From: Saprospiraceae bacterium
Lineage (GTDB): Bacteria > Bacteroidota > Bacteroidia > Chitinophagales > Saprospiraceae
DNA length: 46,614 nt
NCBI GenBank assembly: GCA_020628645.1
Contig: JAHDES010000050.1
Coordinates: forward strand, 1-46,614
Reading direction: 5' to 3'
The notes under the pieces are model-generated. The model was not told the DNA's origin. It did no database searches and saw only the letters and a program-made list of their open reading frames with translations. The position numbers were made by a program, and so were the translations under genes. Positions 26,101-34,054 of this stretch are shown here, in pieces; positions within the stretch are counted from its first letter, which is position 1; each line of letters opens with the position of its first letter.

Positions 26101-28623
26101 TTATCCTCCAAATATTCGTTTCAAAGTCTTTTTACGTTTTTCTTTACGTTTACGCTTTTCTTCTAAGCGTTGGTTGTTTTTTCGAATACGTTCAGATTCC
26201 TCGCGTTGAGCTTCTGAACGAGAACGATCTGAAGGTGGAATATTAACACGTTTTTTATCTTTTTTAAACAATTGCTCAATCACTTCTTCGATTGGAGTAT
26301 AAGGATGTTCATCATCTGACTCCCAGAAAATATCGTCTATTTCTTGATCTACAAAAATAGGGCGATGTTCCAAATAAGGAGCACAGTCCATAATTTGAGC
26401 TAATGAATCAGGGAGGGAAGGAAAAAGGGCATTTCTTTGATAGGCAAATTCTTTATCTTTATATACCTTATTCATAAATCGTCCCCAAATGGGCAATGCC
26501 ATATTACTCCCAGAACCCAAACTGAGTGTTCTAAAACGAACCTTAGGTGATTCAGCACCTACCCAAACACCAGCCACTAAATGAGGGGTATAACCAATAA
26601 ACCAACCATCCGATTGATTTTGAGTGGTGCCTGTTTTTCCAGCAATGGCACTTTCTAAATGGTATTGATAACGCAATCGTCTGGCAGTACCACTATCGAC
26701 CACTGATTGTAGCATATCGGTCATCATTAGGGCATTATCTTCGGCGATGACTTGTTCCCAAGTAGAGGTATCTGTTTCTACTTCAAATAAAACATTCCCA
26801 TCATAATCTTCAATACGACTCAAATAGTGCATTTCAGGACGAACACCTTTATTAGCTAATGTGCCATACACATTCACCATATCATAAAGGGAGGCATCAG
26901 CAGCGCCAAGCGCGATGGCTGGTGCTTGAGGTATGTCGGAGCGAATACCCATTTGTTGTGCAGTTTGAATAACAGAATCTACTGAAGTATTCATAATGGT
27001 TTGTACTGTAACAGAATTGACCGACTTACTTAGTGCTCCCTCCATAGAATAAACCCCTTCATATTTATTATCGGCATTTTCAGGTTTCCAATCATCATAT
27101 TCAGAATAGATGATTAAATGATTATCCGTGTATTCACAAGGATGATAGCCTTGTTCTAGTGCAGTCGTATAAACAATAGGTTTAAAAGTAGAACCTACTT
27201 GACGTTTAGATTTTACATGATCGTATTGAAAGTATTTATGATTGATGCCACCCACCCATGAGCGGACAGCTCCTGTTTCAGGTTCAGCAGCTAAAAAACC
27301 AACATTGAGTAAAGTAAAATAGTATTTAATGGAGTCCATCGGCGACCATTCTTTTTCTATTTGTCCTTTTTCCCAATCAAAAACAGTCATCTTTACTTTT
27401 TTCTTAAAGACTTCATTAATTTTATTTTCTGAAAAACCGCTTGCTTTTAAGGATTTATAGCGTTTAGAATTACGTTTTTCTTTTTCGATGACCGCATCAC
27501 TTCCCCAAGGTTTTCCATCTTTCCAGTGTGTATCAAAGTCTTTTTGTAAACGAGATAAATGTTCTTGAACAGCTTCCTCTCCATATTTTTGCATACGTGA
27601 ATCAATGGTCGTATAAATTTTCAAACCATCGGTATACAAATTATAATGGGTATCATTTTCTTGATTGTATTCTGCTAGTTTTTTATCTACGATTTGACGA
27701 ATATGCGCTCGAAAATAGGTAGCGATTCCTTCATTGCTACTTTCTCGCTGGTAGTTTAATTGTAGTGGAATTTGTACTAAAGAATCGAGCATTGGTTTAT
27801 CCAAATATTCATATTTGTACATTTGGTGCAGCACAGTATTACGTCGTTCAAGAGCGCGTTCAGGATTTCGTTTGGGGTTGTAAAGCGTGTTTCCTTTTAG
27901 CATGCCAATGAGCATAGCTGCTTCTTCCATACTAACATCTGAAGGAGTCGTCCCAAAAAATTGTTTGGCAGCTACATTAATCCCATACACATCTCCACCA
28001 AAAGGAACGGTATTTAAATATAAATTGAGTAACTCTTCTTTGCTATAATATCGTTCCAAACGGCGGGCAATATACATTTCTTTGATTTTGTTGACAGGTG
28101 TACTCAATATCTTATATTGCCGACGTTTAAATACATTTTTTGCCAATTGCTGGCTAAGTGTACTTCCTCCTCCACTAGATAAATCTTGCATGAGGACAGT
28201 TTTGAAGAATACACGAGTTAATGCCCTTAGGTCAACGCCTTGATGTTCAAAAAAACGGGCATCTTCAGTAGCCACAAGGGCATCAACTAGATAAGGAGAT
28301 AAAGCATCATAGGATACATTTGTACGGTTTTCGATGAAATATTTACCCAATAAAACACCATCTTGAGAATAGACCTCAGAGGCAATTCGATTTTGAATAT
28401 TTTTAATCGCTTTTTCAGAAGGTAAAGCGCCAAATGCACCTACACGAACTAAGAGAAAAAGTAATACAACAAATAAAATAAGTGCTGCTATTGTTCCTCC
28501 AACAAATTTTAGTGCTAAAGCCCCGCGCGGATGCTCCTTCATCCAGCTTTGAAAGCTATTCCAATTATGAATGCTCCAATCTTTTACAAGTTCTAGGAAG
28601 TTTGGTTGTTGTTCTGCCATCAA
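26101..28623 (-). CDS. Penicillin-binding protein 1A (glycosyltransferase-transpeptidase)
   Basis: An 840-residue bifunctional class A PBP that polymerises and crosslinks peptidoglycan. A cytoplasmic segment of about 30 residues is followed by one membrane helix. The GT51 domain has EDARFFEHQGVD (catalytic Glu) and GGSTLSQQLAKN. The transpeptidase domain has STFK (Ser478), SVN (in SKSVNS) and KTGTT near the C-terminal third, all intact. The tail of about 45 residues is highly basic, with repeated KRKEK stretches, and probably lies in the periplasm or contacts the wall. The Met one residue in is an equally good start. Length and order match PBP1A/MrcA-type enzymes. Confidence 0.97.
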   Translation of the reverse strand: MMAEQQPNFLELVKDWSIHNWNSFQSWMKEHPRGALALKFVGGTIAALILFVVLLFLLVRVGAFGALPSEKAIKNIQNRIASEVYSQDGVLLGKYFIENRTNVSYDALSPYLVDALVATEDARFFEHQGVDLRALTRVFFKTVLMQDLSSGGGSTLSQQLAKNVFKRRQYKILSTPVNKIKEMYIARRLERYYSKEELLNLYLNTVPFGGDVYGINVAAKQFFGTTPSDVSMEEAAMLIGMLKGNTLYNPKRNPERALERRNTVLHQMYKYEYLDKPMLDSLVQIPLQLNYQRESSNEGIATYFRAHIRQIVDKKLAEYNQENDTHYNLYTDGLKIYTTIDSRMQKYGEEAVQEHLSRLQKDFDTHWKDGKPWGSDAVIEKEKRNSKRYKSLKASGFSENKINEVFKKKVKMTVFDWEKGQIEKEWSPMDSIKYYFTLLNVGFLAAEPETGAVRSWVGGINHKYFQYDHVKSKRQVGSTFKPIVYTTALEQGYHPCEYTDNHLIIYSEYDDWKPENADNKYEGVYSMEGALSKSVNSVTVQTIMNTSVDSVIQTAQQMGIRSDIPQAPAIALGAADASLYDMVNVYGTLANKGVRPEMHYLSRIEDYDGNVLFEVETDTSTWEQVIAEDNALMMTDMLQSVVDSGTARRLRYQYHLESAIAGKTGTTQNQSDGWFIGYTPHLVAGVWVGAESPKVRFRTLSLGSGSNMALPIWGRFMNKVYKDKEFAYQRNALFPSLPDSLAQIMDCAPYLEHRPIFVDQEIDDIFWESDDEHPYTPIEEVIEQLFKKDKKRVNIPPSDRSRSEAQREESERIRKNNQRLEEKRKRKEKRKKTLKRIFGG

Positions 28624-28732
28624 AACGAATTTTGAATTACACGAAAATAACGCAAATCTTAAAGTAGAAATTATATCTGTTTATAAAATTGCTCGTCAAA
28701 GATGATAATTCTTAACTAGAAAAAAGTGTTAA

Positions 28733-28805
28733 AACGATTATTCGTTCTTACTGGTCGATTATCCGTTTGAATTTTCATTTTTTTGTTTAAATTTGAATAA
28801 TCGTT
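28733..28805 (+). promoter_or_regulatory. Three operator-like boxes flanking the YeaQ-type promoter
   Basis: Copy 1 is AACGATTATTCGTT (28733-28746), itself a dyad. Copy 2, CGATTATCCGTT (28756-28767), starts 21 bases after the core of copy 1, about two helical turns, and overlaps the -33 TTTG. Copy 3 is inverted (AATAATCGTT, 28796-28805), just after the -7 box. This layout suggests a repressor site; the protein is unknown. Confidence 0.45.
28766..28795 (+). promoter_or_regulatory. Bacteroidetes-type promoter
   Basis: TTTG (28766-28769), an 18-base spacer and TAAATTTG (28788-28795) match the Bacteroidetes -33/-7 consensus. The predicted start of transcription is near 28803, about 20 bases before the ATG at 28824. 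This is the best-formed promoter in the window. Confidence 0.6.
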
Positions 28806-28823
28806 AAACAAAAACAATTTGAT

Positions 28824-29081
28824 ATGCCAGAATGGTTATACTTTGTATTATTTGGATCGGTGGTCGGATGGATTGCGAATTTAATAATGGGGGGACGAGG
28901 ATTAGGATTAATTGGAAATGTAGTGGTTGGGGTGTTAGGAGTATTGATAGGAGATTGGTTATTTAGAACCTTCAATTTCTCTATTTCTATAACGGATAGC
29001 GCACTAATCAATAACTTAGTTCAAGCAGTAGCGGGAGCAGTCTTATTATTATTTGTAATAGGTTTAGTAAGACGACGGTAG
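28824..29081 (+). CDS. GlsB/YeaQ/YmgE family membrane protein
   Basis: An 85-residue inner-membrane protein with three hydrophobic helices. The pattern GWIANLIMGGRG between helices and the Gly-rich GNVVVGVLGVLIGDWLF second helix are signatures of the transglycosylase-associated/GlsB-YeaQ family, small stress-related membrane proteins of unknown mechanism. The Arg-rich end RRR lies in the cytoplasm. It is monocistronic, with a well-formed Bacteroidetes promoter and operator-like boxes, which fits regulated stress expression. It is convergent, by 3 bases, with the SPOR gene. Confidence 0.88.
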   Translation: MPEWLYFVLFGSVVGWIANLIMGGRGLGLIGNVVVGVLGVLIGDWLFRTFNFSISITDSALINNLVQAVAGAVLLLFVIGLVRRR

Positions 29082-29084
29082 TCA

Positions 29085-29480
29085 TTAATAAATCGGAAGC
29101 CATTCACTACGGTGCATATTATCTTTTACTAGATAAGCACTTGGGTGACGCTTTTTGATTTTGTGTAGTATTTTAGAAGCATCTAATTTAGTTTGGAATG
29201 CTCCAGCGCGTAATTTATAGTAGGGAGAAGCATGTATCCAATCCACAGGGATGGAAGGGAAATCACGCATAAATTTTTGCTTCACTTGCTCCATTTGATT
29301 TCGATCGGTAGCAGCAATTAATTGAATGCGCCAGCCTTCTGTCATAGGGTACATACGGTTGGTAGCTGCATATTGATCTATAATACGACGTATTTCGGGA
29401 TCTTCATTGATGATAATATTTTGAGCTTGGCTATTTACACCAGAGATCAATAATAAGAATAGAAAGAAGTACCTTGTCAT
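29085..29480 (-). CDS. Small SPOR-domain periplasmic protein
   Basis: A 131-residue exported protein. The ATG at 29480 begins a clean signal peptide (hydrophobic core LFLLLISG, cut after Q-A-Q); an ATG at 29507 would add 9 residues before it. After about 40 residues comes a SPOR domain (about 50-115): WRIQLIAATDRNQMEQVK, then YYKLRAGAFQTKLDASKIL and HPSAYLVKDN. SPOR domains bind denuded glycan strands at septa. The protein is just the domain with a short linker, so it may act as a wall-binding partner for other enzymes. It ends 3 bases from the YeaQ-type gene. Confidence 0.88.
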   Translation of the reverse strand: MTRYFFLFLLLISGVNSQAQNIIINEDPEIRRIIDQYAATNRMYPMTEGWRIQLIAATDRNQMEQVKQKFMRDFPSIPVDWIHASPYYKLRAGAFQTKLDASKILHKIKKRHPSAYLVKDNMHRSEWLPIY

Positions 29481-29580
29481 CTCAAATAATTTGAAGTAAA
29501 GATACAAAAAGAAGAATTAAATCTGATAGGATAACGAAAGATCGAAGCTATAAGGTATACAAAACTCCAAATTCCAATAT

Positions 29581-30237
29581 TTAAGAAGTTTGCCCTTGTA
29601 GAATTACAACTCCTGAAGAACTTCCAATACGATCCGCTCCAGCTTCCAACATTTCCAAGGCATTTTTATAGGTTCGAATTCCTCCAGAGGCTTTGATTTT
29701 AACGCTTTTAGGGAGAAGAGATCGGAGTTGTTGAACAGCTTCTATACTAGCTCCAGCAGCATTAAACCCAGTGGAGGTTTTTACATAATCAACACCAAAT
29801 TCAGCACAGATTTCACAAAGACGATGAATTTCGTCGGAAGAGAGGATGGCAGTTTCAAGGATAATTTTGACAATTTTACCATGCATGTGGCTAATACGGG
29901 TAACACTGTCAATATCATTTTTTACATAATTCCAATCTTGATTTTTTACAGCAGCAATATTGACTACTACATCAAGTTCATCTACACCATCATTTATAGC
30001 GCGTTTAATTTCTTCTACTTTTGCAGGAATAGTGGAATATCCCATCGGAAAACCAATAACGGCAGCCACCTGAGTACTCGTATTAGCAAGAAGACGAGCA
30101 GCCAATTTGACATAAAATGGCGGGACACATACCGCAAAGAAGCCAAATTGTTCAGCTTCTTGGCACAGCTTTTTAATATCATTTGACGTACAATCGGGTT
30201 TTAAGATTGTATGGTCAATCACACCTGCAACACTCAT
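29581..30237 (-). CDS. deoC: Deoxyribose-phosphate aldolase
   Basis: A 218-residue class I aldolase that cleaves 2-deoxyribose-5-phosphate to glyceraldehyde-3-phosphate and acetaldehyde. The Schiff-base Lys153 is in VDYVKTSTGF, the second Lys182 is in KIKASGGIRT and the catalytic Asp89 is in DELDVVVN. The phosphate-binding end GSSSGV is present. Length is typical of the short bacterial type. No other nucleoside salvage gene is adjacent. The nearest upstream gene on this strand ends about 200 bases away, behind a terminator, so deoC has its own transcript. Confidence 0.96.
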   Translation of the reverse strand: MSVAGVIDHTILKPDCTSNDIKKLCQEAEQFGFFAVCVPPFYVKLAARLLANTSTQVAAVIGFPMGYSTIPAKVEEIKRAINDGVDELDVVVNIAAVKNQDWNYVKNDIDSVTRISHMHGKIVKIILETAILSSDEIHRLCEICAEFGVDYVKTSTGFNAAGASIEAVQQLRSLLPKSVKIKASGGIRTYKNALEMLEAGADRIGSSSGVVILQGQTS

Positions 30238-30330
30238 TTAGCTATTATTTATATGTTTTTACTGCTTGGGTAATTCTTGGATTTCCCCTAATTTAACATT
30301 AAAACATTTTAAGTTAGACTGCAATTTAAC

Positions 30331-30367
30331 AAAAAAAGGAAGTAGATTTCATGCTCTTCCTTTTTTT
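30331..30367 (-). terminator. Intrinsic terminator, possibly bidirectional
   Basis: Arms AAAAAAAGGAAG (30331-30342) and CTTCCTTTTTTT (30356-30367) form a 12-bp stem with a 13-base loop. It ends the minus-strand gene at 30444-31205 before deoC. The symmetric A and T runs would also allow plus-strand use. Confidence 0.65.
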
Positions 30368-30443
30368 ATGAAAAATATTTTTAATTGGCATTAATAAAGA
30401 GTTCATTTTTAAAAACTTAGCCCTTTTTTTACCAAAATGTTAA

Positions 30444-31205
30444 TTATTTGCTAATCGCAGCAAAAGGGTCGTCCGTTATACCCAATGATTGAAAATTGGC
30501 TCCTGATTGTAGATTAGATATATCTATATCAAGGATGCTACTATGATGAAAAGTAGCAATTTTTGCGCCAGAAGCTAATTTATCCCATTTTTCCCAAGAA
30601 AACTCTAAGCCACCAAAGGGAATAATTTTCACCCACATTTTCCAACTTTTAGGCTGCGCATTTTCGTCCAATATCCAAAGATAAGAATCACCTGGTGTAA
30701 CTCCTCCTGAAGCATAACTCACCATCAATGCTTCGCTTCCATCATCTAGCGTAACGATACTACGTTCTGTACCTGGATCAAATGCCTTTACAGGGGCATT
30801 TAACCAAAATGAATCGTTACAAAAATACCCCCAAGCTTGTTTTACTAATTGATCATTTTCAGGTTCAGCAACTGGATTTCCACCTATATATGCTTTTCCA
30901 CTAATTTCGTTTGGATTGAGTAATACTTTTTTATCATCCCAAGTCACTTGTACTAGATGACGTTTTTTATCCCATAAGAAGGTATGCGCCCCTCTAAATG
31001 TCCATTGCACAATATTGGTTGAATCCCAAGCAGATTTGTCTACAGCAGCTAGCATTTTCTGAGCAAGGGCTTCTGCCTCTGGTCCAGTTTTTCCTGTGGG
31101 TTTTGCTTCATTAAAGACCATGTAAAGGATGAAGCCTATAAGAATAAAAAGTCCGAGAATTCCTCCAAGCCATTTTAAACAACCAATTGCTCTGCGATTT
31201 GCCAT
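30444..31205 (-). CDS. Hypothetical membrane-anchored protein
   Basis: A 253-residue protein with one N-terminal membrane helix (about residues 13-32) and a soluble domain outside. The signal-like segment lacks a clear cleavage site, so it is probably anchored. The outer domain has a Lys/Trp-rich beta-strand composition (TFRGAHTFLWDKKRH, then WDDKKVLLN) with a late FHHSSILDIDISNL segment. I do not recognise the family; similar ~250-residue proteins with periplasmic beta-folds are common in Bacteroidota. Function unknown. Confidence 0.65.
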   Translation of the reverse strand: MANRRAIGCLKWLGGILGLFILIGFILYMVFNEAKPTGKTGPEAEALAQKMLAAVDKSAWDSTNIVQWTFRGAHTFLWDKKRHLVQVTWDDKKVLLNPNEISGKAYIGGNPVAEPENDQLVKQAWGYFCNDSFWLNAPVKAFDPGTERSIVTLDDGSEALMVSYASGGVTPGDSYLWILDENAQPKSWKMWVKIIPFGGLEFSWEKWDKLASGAKIATFHHSSILDIDISNLQSGANFQSLGITDDPFAAISK

Positions 31206-31316
31206 GCTAGTATGATTTAAATTTAAATTTGTTTATTTGGATGGAAGATAGGATAAAAATAAGAAAGCATTTACTTAAAATGAAGATAAGTTTTAGAAAA
31301 GAAGCTTGCTTAATCC

Positions 31317-31324
31317 TATATTTG
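31317..31324 (+). promoter_or_regulatory. Bacteroidetes -7 box
   Basis: TATATTTG, 20 bases before the lipoprotein ATG at 31344, matches TAnnTTTG. The predicted transcription start is near 31331. A second TAAATTTG lies at 31224-31231. Confidence 0.4.
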
Positions 31325-31343
31325 AGTGATAAACGTAATTTTT

Positions 31344-32024
31344 ATGAGAATCTTCCTTTTTTTTACAATTTTAGTGGCTTTATTCGCTTGTTCAAACGAG
31401 CAAAAATCCAAATCTGAAGAATTACTATTTGCTGAATATTATCTTCGCTATTTGGAAAGTGAGGGCGAAATGAAAGCGGAAGCTACTTTTGCCAAAGGAA
31501 AAGATAAAAAATCAGCTCGGAAAACGGATTTAGAAGGTACCATTACCATCAATGGAATGGGGCTTGATCCTATCAAAATAGATGGAAAAACCTTACGTTA
31601 CCAACAAGTATTAAAGGCTAAATTTAAAGACAATTATACCTTTCAATTTATAGATGATTTAGATCAAAAAACAGATCATGCCATTCGTCTAGCTCCAATT
31701 AATAAGTTTACCATAAAATCCAATACAGTAAGTAAAATACAAGGATTTACACTAGAATGGGTGGGATCTCCACTTGAAAAAAACGAACAGCTTTTAGTTA
31801 TGATTACAGATAAAAATGGGAAAGCACACTCTGTTACATTCAATGGAGCAACCACAACTTCATCTGTACAAATTCCGTCAAGTGAACTTACCCCTCTATC
31901 AGAAGGGGAGGGCTATATTTATCTGGTGAAAAAGCAAGCGGGTAATTCTAATTCAGATAAAATGCATATTCTTTCAGAGATGGAGTATTATTCAGATAAA
32001 TTAGAAGTTTTAATAGCCAATTAA
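31344..32024 (+). CDS. Hypothetical lipoprotein
   Basis: A 226-residue lipoprotein. The ATG at 31344 gives a clean signal and lipobox LFACS; a GTG at 31326 would add 6 residues and spoil it. The mature part is Lys/Glu-rich at first (ATFAKGKDKKSARKTDLEG), then forms what looks like one or two beta-sandwich repeats with NGMGLDPIKIDG and SVTFNGATTTSS. I do not recognise it. Similar small lipoproteins of unknown role are common in the phylum. It is preceded by a -7 box. Confidence 0.7.
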   Translation: MRIFLFFTILVALFACSNEQKSKSEELLFAEYYLRYLESEGEMKAEATFAKGKDKKSARKTDLEGTITINGMGLDPIKIDGKTLRYQQVLKAKFKDNYTFQFIDDLDQKTDHAIRLAPINKFTIKSNTVSKIQGFTLEWVGSPLEKNEQLLVMITDKNGKAHSVTFNGATTTSSVQIPSSELTPLSEGEGYIYLVKKQAGNSNSDKMHILSEMEYYSDKLEVLIAN

Positions 32025-32082
32025 TCACTGAGTAACAGTGGAGCGTTTAAGTGTAAATTATATTTTCTCTAATCCCCAAAAC

Positions 32083-32571
32083 TCATTTTTTAGGAACCCA
32101 AGCCCAAATCATTTCTACAATAACCACTTCTACACCTTTACTATCCAATAATTGAACAGCTACATTTACGTCTCCTTTTGGCGTTGTTCGTATCGTTTCT
32201 ATTTGTTCTGGAGTGAGTGTTGCAACAGCGCGTTGTGCTCCTGTAGAACGGGCGATGAATTTACCGCTTAGAGATTTCATCAAAGGAAGTTTATCATCAG
32301 GAACATTCATTCCCACAACCATTCCACTCGCTGTTTCTGCTAGAAGAATGGATCCAGCAGCGTGTACTTGTGAAATGTGATTTTGTACTTTTCTACGATT
32401 AGGAAGATTTAAGATCACTTCTTCACAAGTCATTTTCTCAAAATCTATTCCTGCCGTCCCGACTAAGGGTACGACACGTCCAATAGCCTTGTTTCGCAGC
32501 CAGCGTTGCATGAAGGATGGCGCCGATTTGACTTTTGCAATAGATCGATTGAGACGGTTGTTGTATTCCAT
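32083..32571 (-). CDS. DUF4442 hotdog-fold protein, thioesterase-like
   Basis: A 162-residue protein of the DUF4442 group in the hotdog superfamily. The segment NHISQVHAAGSILLAETASG is its most conserved part and corresponds to the long central helix of acyl-CoA thioesterases. The rest alternates beta-strands (VEVVIVEMIWAWVP at the end). Catalytic residues of known thioesterases are not certain here, so enzymatic activity is unproven. It is cytoplasmic. A perfect 13+13-base palindrome lies directly upstream (32602-32629). Confidence 0.75.
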   Translation of the reverse strand: MEYNNRLNRSIAKVKSAPSFMQRWLRNKAIGRVVPLVGTAGIDFEKMTCEEVILNLPNRRKVQNHISQVHAAGSILLAETASGMVVGMNVPDDKLPLMKSLSGKFIARSTGAQRAVATLTPEQIETIRTTPKGDVNVAVQLLDSKGVEVVIVEMIWAWVPKK

Positions 32572-32601
32572 GAAATAAGGATTGAATTTGATGCAATATA
32601 C

Positions 32602-32629
32602 AAATTTTAGCGAATTTTCGCTAAAATTT
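32602..32629 (-). promoter_or_regulatory. Large palindrome in the DUF4442 promoter region
   Basis: AAATTTTAGCGAA (32602-32614), TT, and TTCGCTAAAATTT (32617-32629) form a perfect 13-bp dyad about 30 bases before the ATG. It overlaps a TATATTG-like box on the minus strand. Too short a spacer for a normal RNA hairpin, so an operator is more likely than a terminator. Confidence 0.5.
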
Positions 32630-32787
32630 TAAAAACACTAATTTTCTTGTCTGATATTAAGAATTTTAGTCCTGTTTTGGGTGATATACGCTTGAAAGCT
32701 CAACTATTTCTGATTTAGATCATTTTCTATAGCAGCTAAAAGTAATTTGGTTTGTCTCTTAAAGTGTTAATTTAAAATGCTATACCT

Positions 32788-33897
32788 ATGACTCGTTTTG
32801 TCTCTTTTATTCTTTCTTTTCTTTTTACTTTTTTCAGCATTGCACAAGAATCCAGTTTGAAAATAGAAAAAGACGGACAGTTTTATTCTATCGAAGAACG
32901 AATGCAATTTCATAAAATCAATGGCTTGTCTTATATCATTGTAGAAAATTTTGAAATTAAAGAAATTGCTTACAAAGGGTTTCGTGATAAAGAAAATCAA
33001 CTTCCCGTTGACGAAAATACGCTTTTTCAACTAGGCAGTATGACGGGTGCAGTGACCAAATTTGCCATAATGCGATTGGTCAATGAGGAACGTATTGCTT
33101 TAGATGAAGCTGCAAACACCTATCTCACTTCTTGGAAAATTAAGGAGAAATCTTTTACCAAAGTAAATCCCATTACCATTCGAGATTTACTAACACAGAC
33201 GAGAGGATTGAATGATATTTACAAACCCAAAGGCTACTCAAAAGATGCGCCTCTTCCGACACTTGTCCAAATTTTAGATGGGAAAAAGCCCTCCAATTTA
33301 GGAGCGATGACCCTCAAAAAAGATCGCAATGAATCAGGCAATAGTTCGATGGCAAATATGATGATCTTACAACAAGTTTTGGAAGATGTTCATGGAACTT
33401 CTTTCGCTCAAATTGTTCAAAAAGAAGTTTTTGAGGTATTGGATATGAATAAGAGTTTGATACGTGCCTCGCTCTCCACCAAAGAAGCAAAGAATGCGGC
33501 TATAGGATATAGCGAAGAAGGAAAACGTGTTGAAGGAGGACATTTAGTCTATCCAGAATTAGCCGTGGGAGGACTGTGGTCAACGCCTGAAGATTATGCT
33601 AAATTGGTACTTCATATTTTTAAAGCTGTTCGAGGAATGGATAATCGATTCTTGTCTCAAGAATTAGCAAAAGCGTCTATTCATCCCGAGGAAGGAAGTC
33701 ATTCATTGATTTTATTGAAAAATGGCTATTCGTATTGGGGAGGTGCGCCAGAAGGGTTTTATAGCCAATTTTCGGGAGATGTGGATCAAGGATCGTTTGT
33801 CATGGGGGCATCGAACAAGCATTTGTGTTGGCGATTTATCAATATGGAATTTACGCCTACGGTACAAAATAAATTACAAAAAGATCCAAGTCGTTAA
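32788..33897 (+). CDS. Serine beta-lactamase-fold pseudoenzyme, periplasmic
   Basis: A 369-residue exported protein of the serine beta-lactamase/class C/EstB fold. The signal peptide ends S-I-A-Q at residue 20. The fold is recognisable in FQLGSMTGAVTKFAIMRLV, ITIRDLLTQTRGL and YWGGAPEGFYSQFSG. All three catalytic motifs are altered: the S-x-x-K motif reads Ser84-Met-Thr-Gly87 (Lys replaced), the Y-x-N motif region reads N-S-S (about residues 185-187) with no Tyr, and the H/K-T-G motif reads Y-W-G. Activity is therefore unlikely and a binding or regulatory role is more probable. Alignment of the second motif is my estimate. Confidence 0.8.
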   Translation: MTRFVSFILSFLFTFFSIAQESSLKIEKDGQFYSIEERMQFHKINGLSYIIVENFEIKEIAYKGFRDKENQLPVDENTLFQLGSMTGAVTKFAIMRLVNEERIALDEAANTYLTSWKIKEKSFTKVNPITIRDLLTQTRGLNDIYKPKGYSKDAPLPTLVQILDGKKPSNLGAMTLKKDRNESGNSSMANMMILQQVLEDVHGTSFAQIVQKEVFEVLDMNKSLIRASLSTKEAKNAAIGYSEEGKRVEGGHLVYPELAVGGLWSTPEDYAKLVLHIFKAVRGMDNRFLSQELAKASIHPEEGSHSLILLKNGYSYWGGAPEGFYSQFSGDVDQGSFVMGASNKHLCWRFINMEFTPTVQNKLQKDPSR

Positions 33898-33948
33898 TTG
33901 TTTCGTATTTATCTTAGTAGTTGGGTCGAAATAAATTTACTTTCTTAA

Positions 33949-34043
33949 TTCCTTAAATTAGCTTGATTAACGTCATTTTCAATGACTTATACTCTTCTCT
34001 AATTTAAGGAAAACATAAATTTATTTGCTCCCGTTCCTTAAAT
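33949..34043 (+). promoter_or_regulatory. Leader with mutually exclusive hairpins (RNA-switch candidate)
   Basis: Arm A TTCCTTAAATTA (33949-33960), arm B TAATTTAAGGAA (34000-34011) and arm C TTCCTTAAAT (34034-34043). B pairs perfectly with A (12 bp) or with C (10 bp), never both. A small GTCATT-TTC-AATGAC hairpin (33972-33986) lies between A and B. Arm C ends 11 bases before the ATG at 34055, so B-C pairing would cover the ribosome-binding region. Confidence 0.5.
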
Positions 34044-34054
34044 GCTTATTTCCA

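Noticed and set aside
29728-30186. 152-residue plus-strand frame inside deoC
   Set aside because: It runs antisense to a complete, motif-intact deoC gene; the translation is Ser/Phe/Ile-rich and has no domain.
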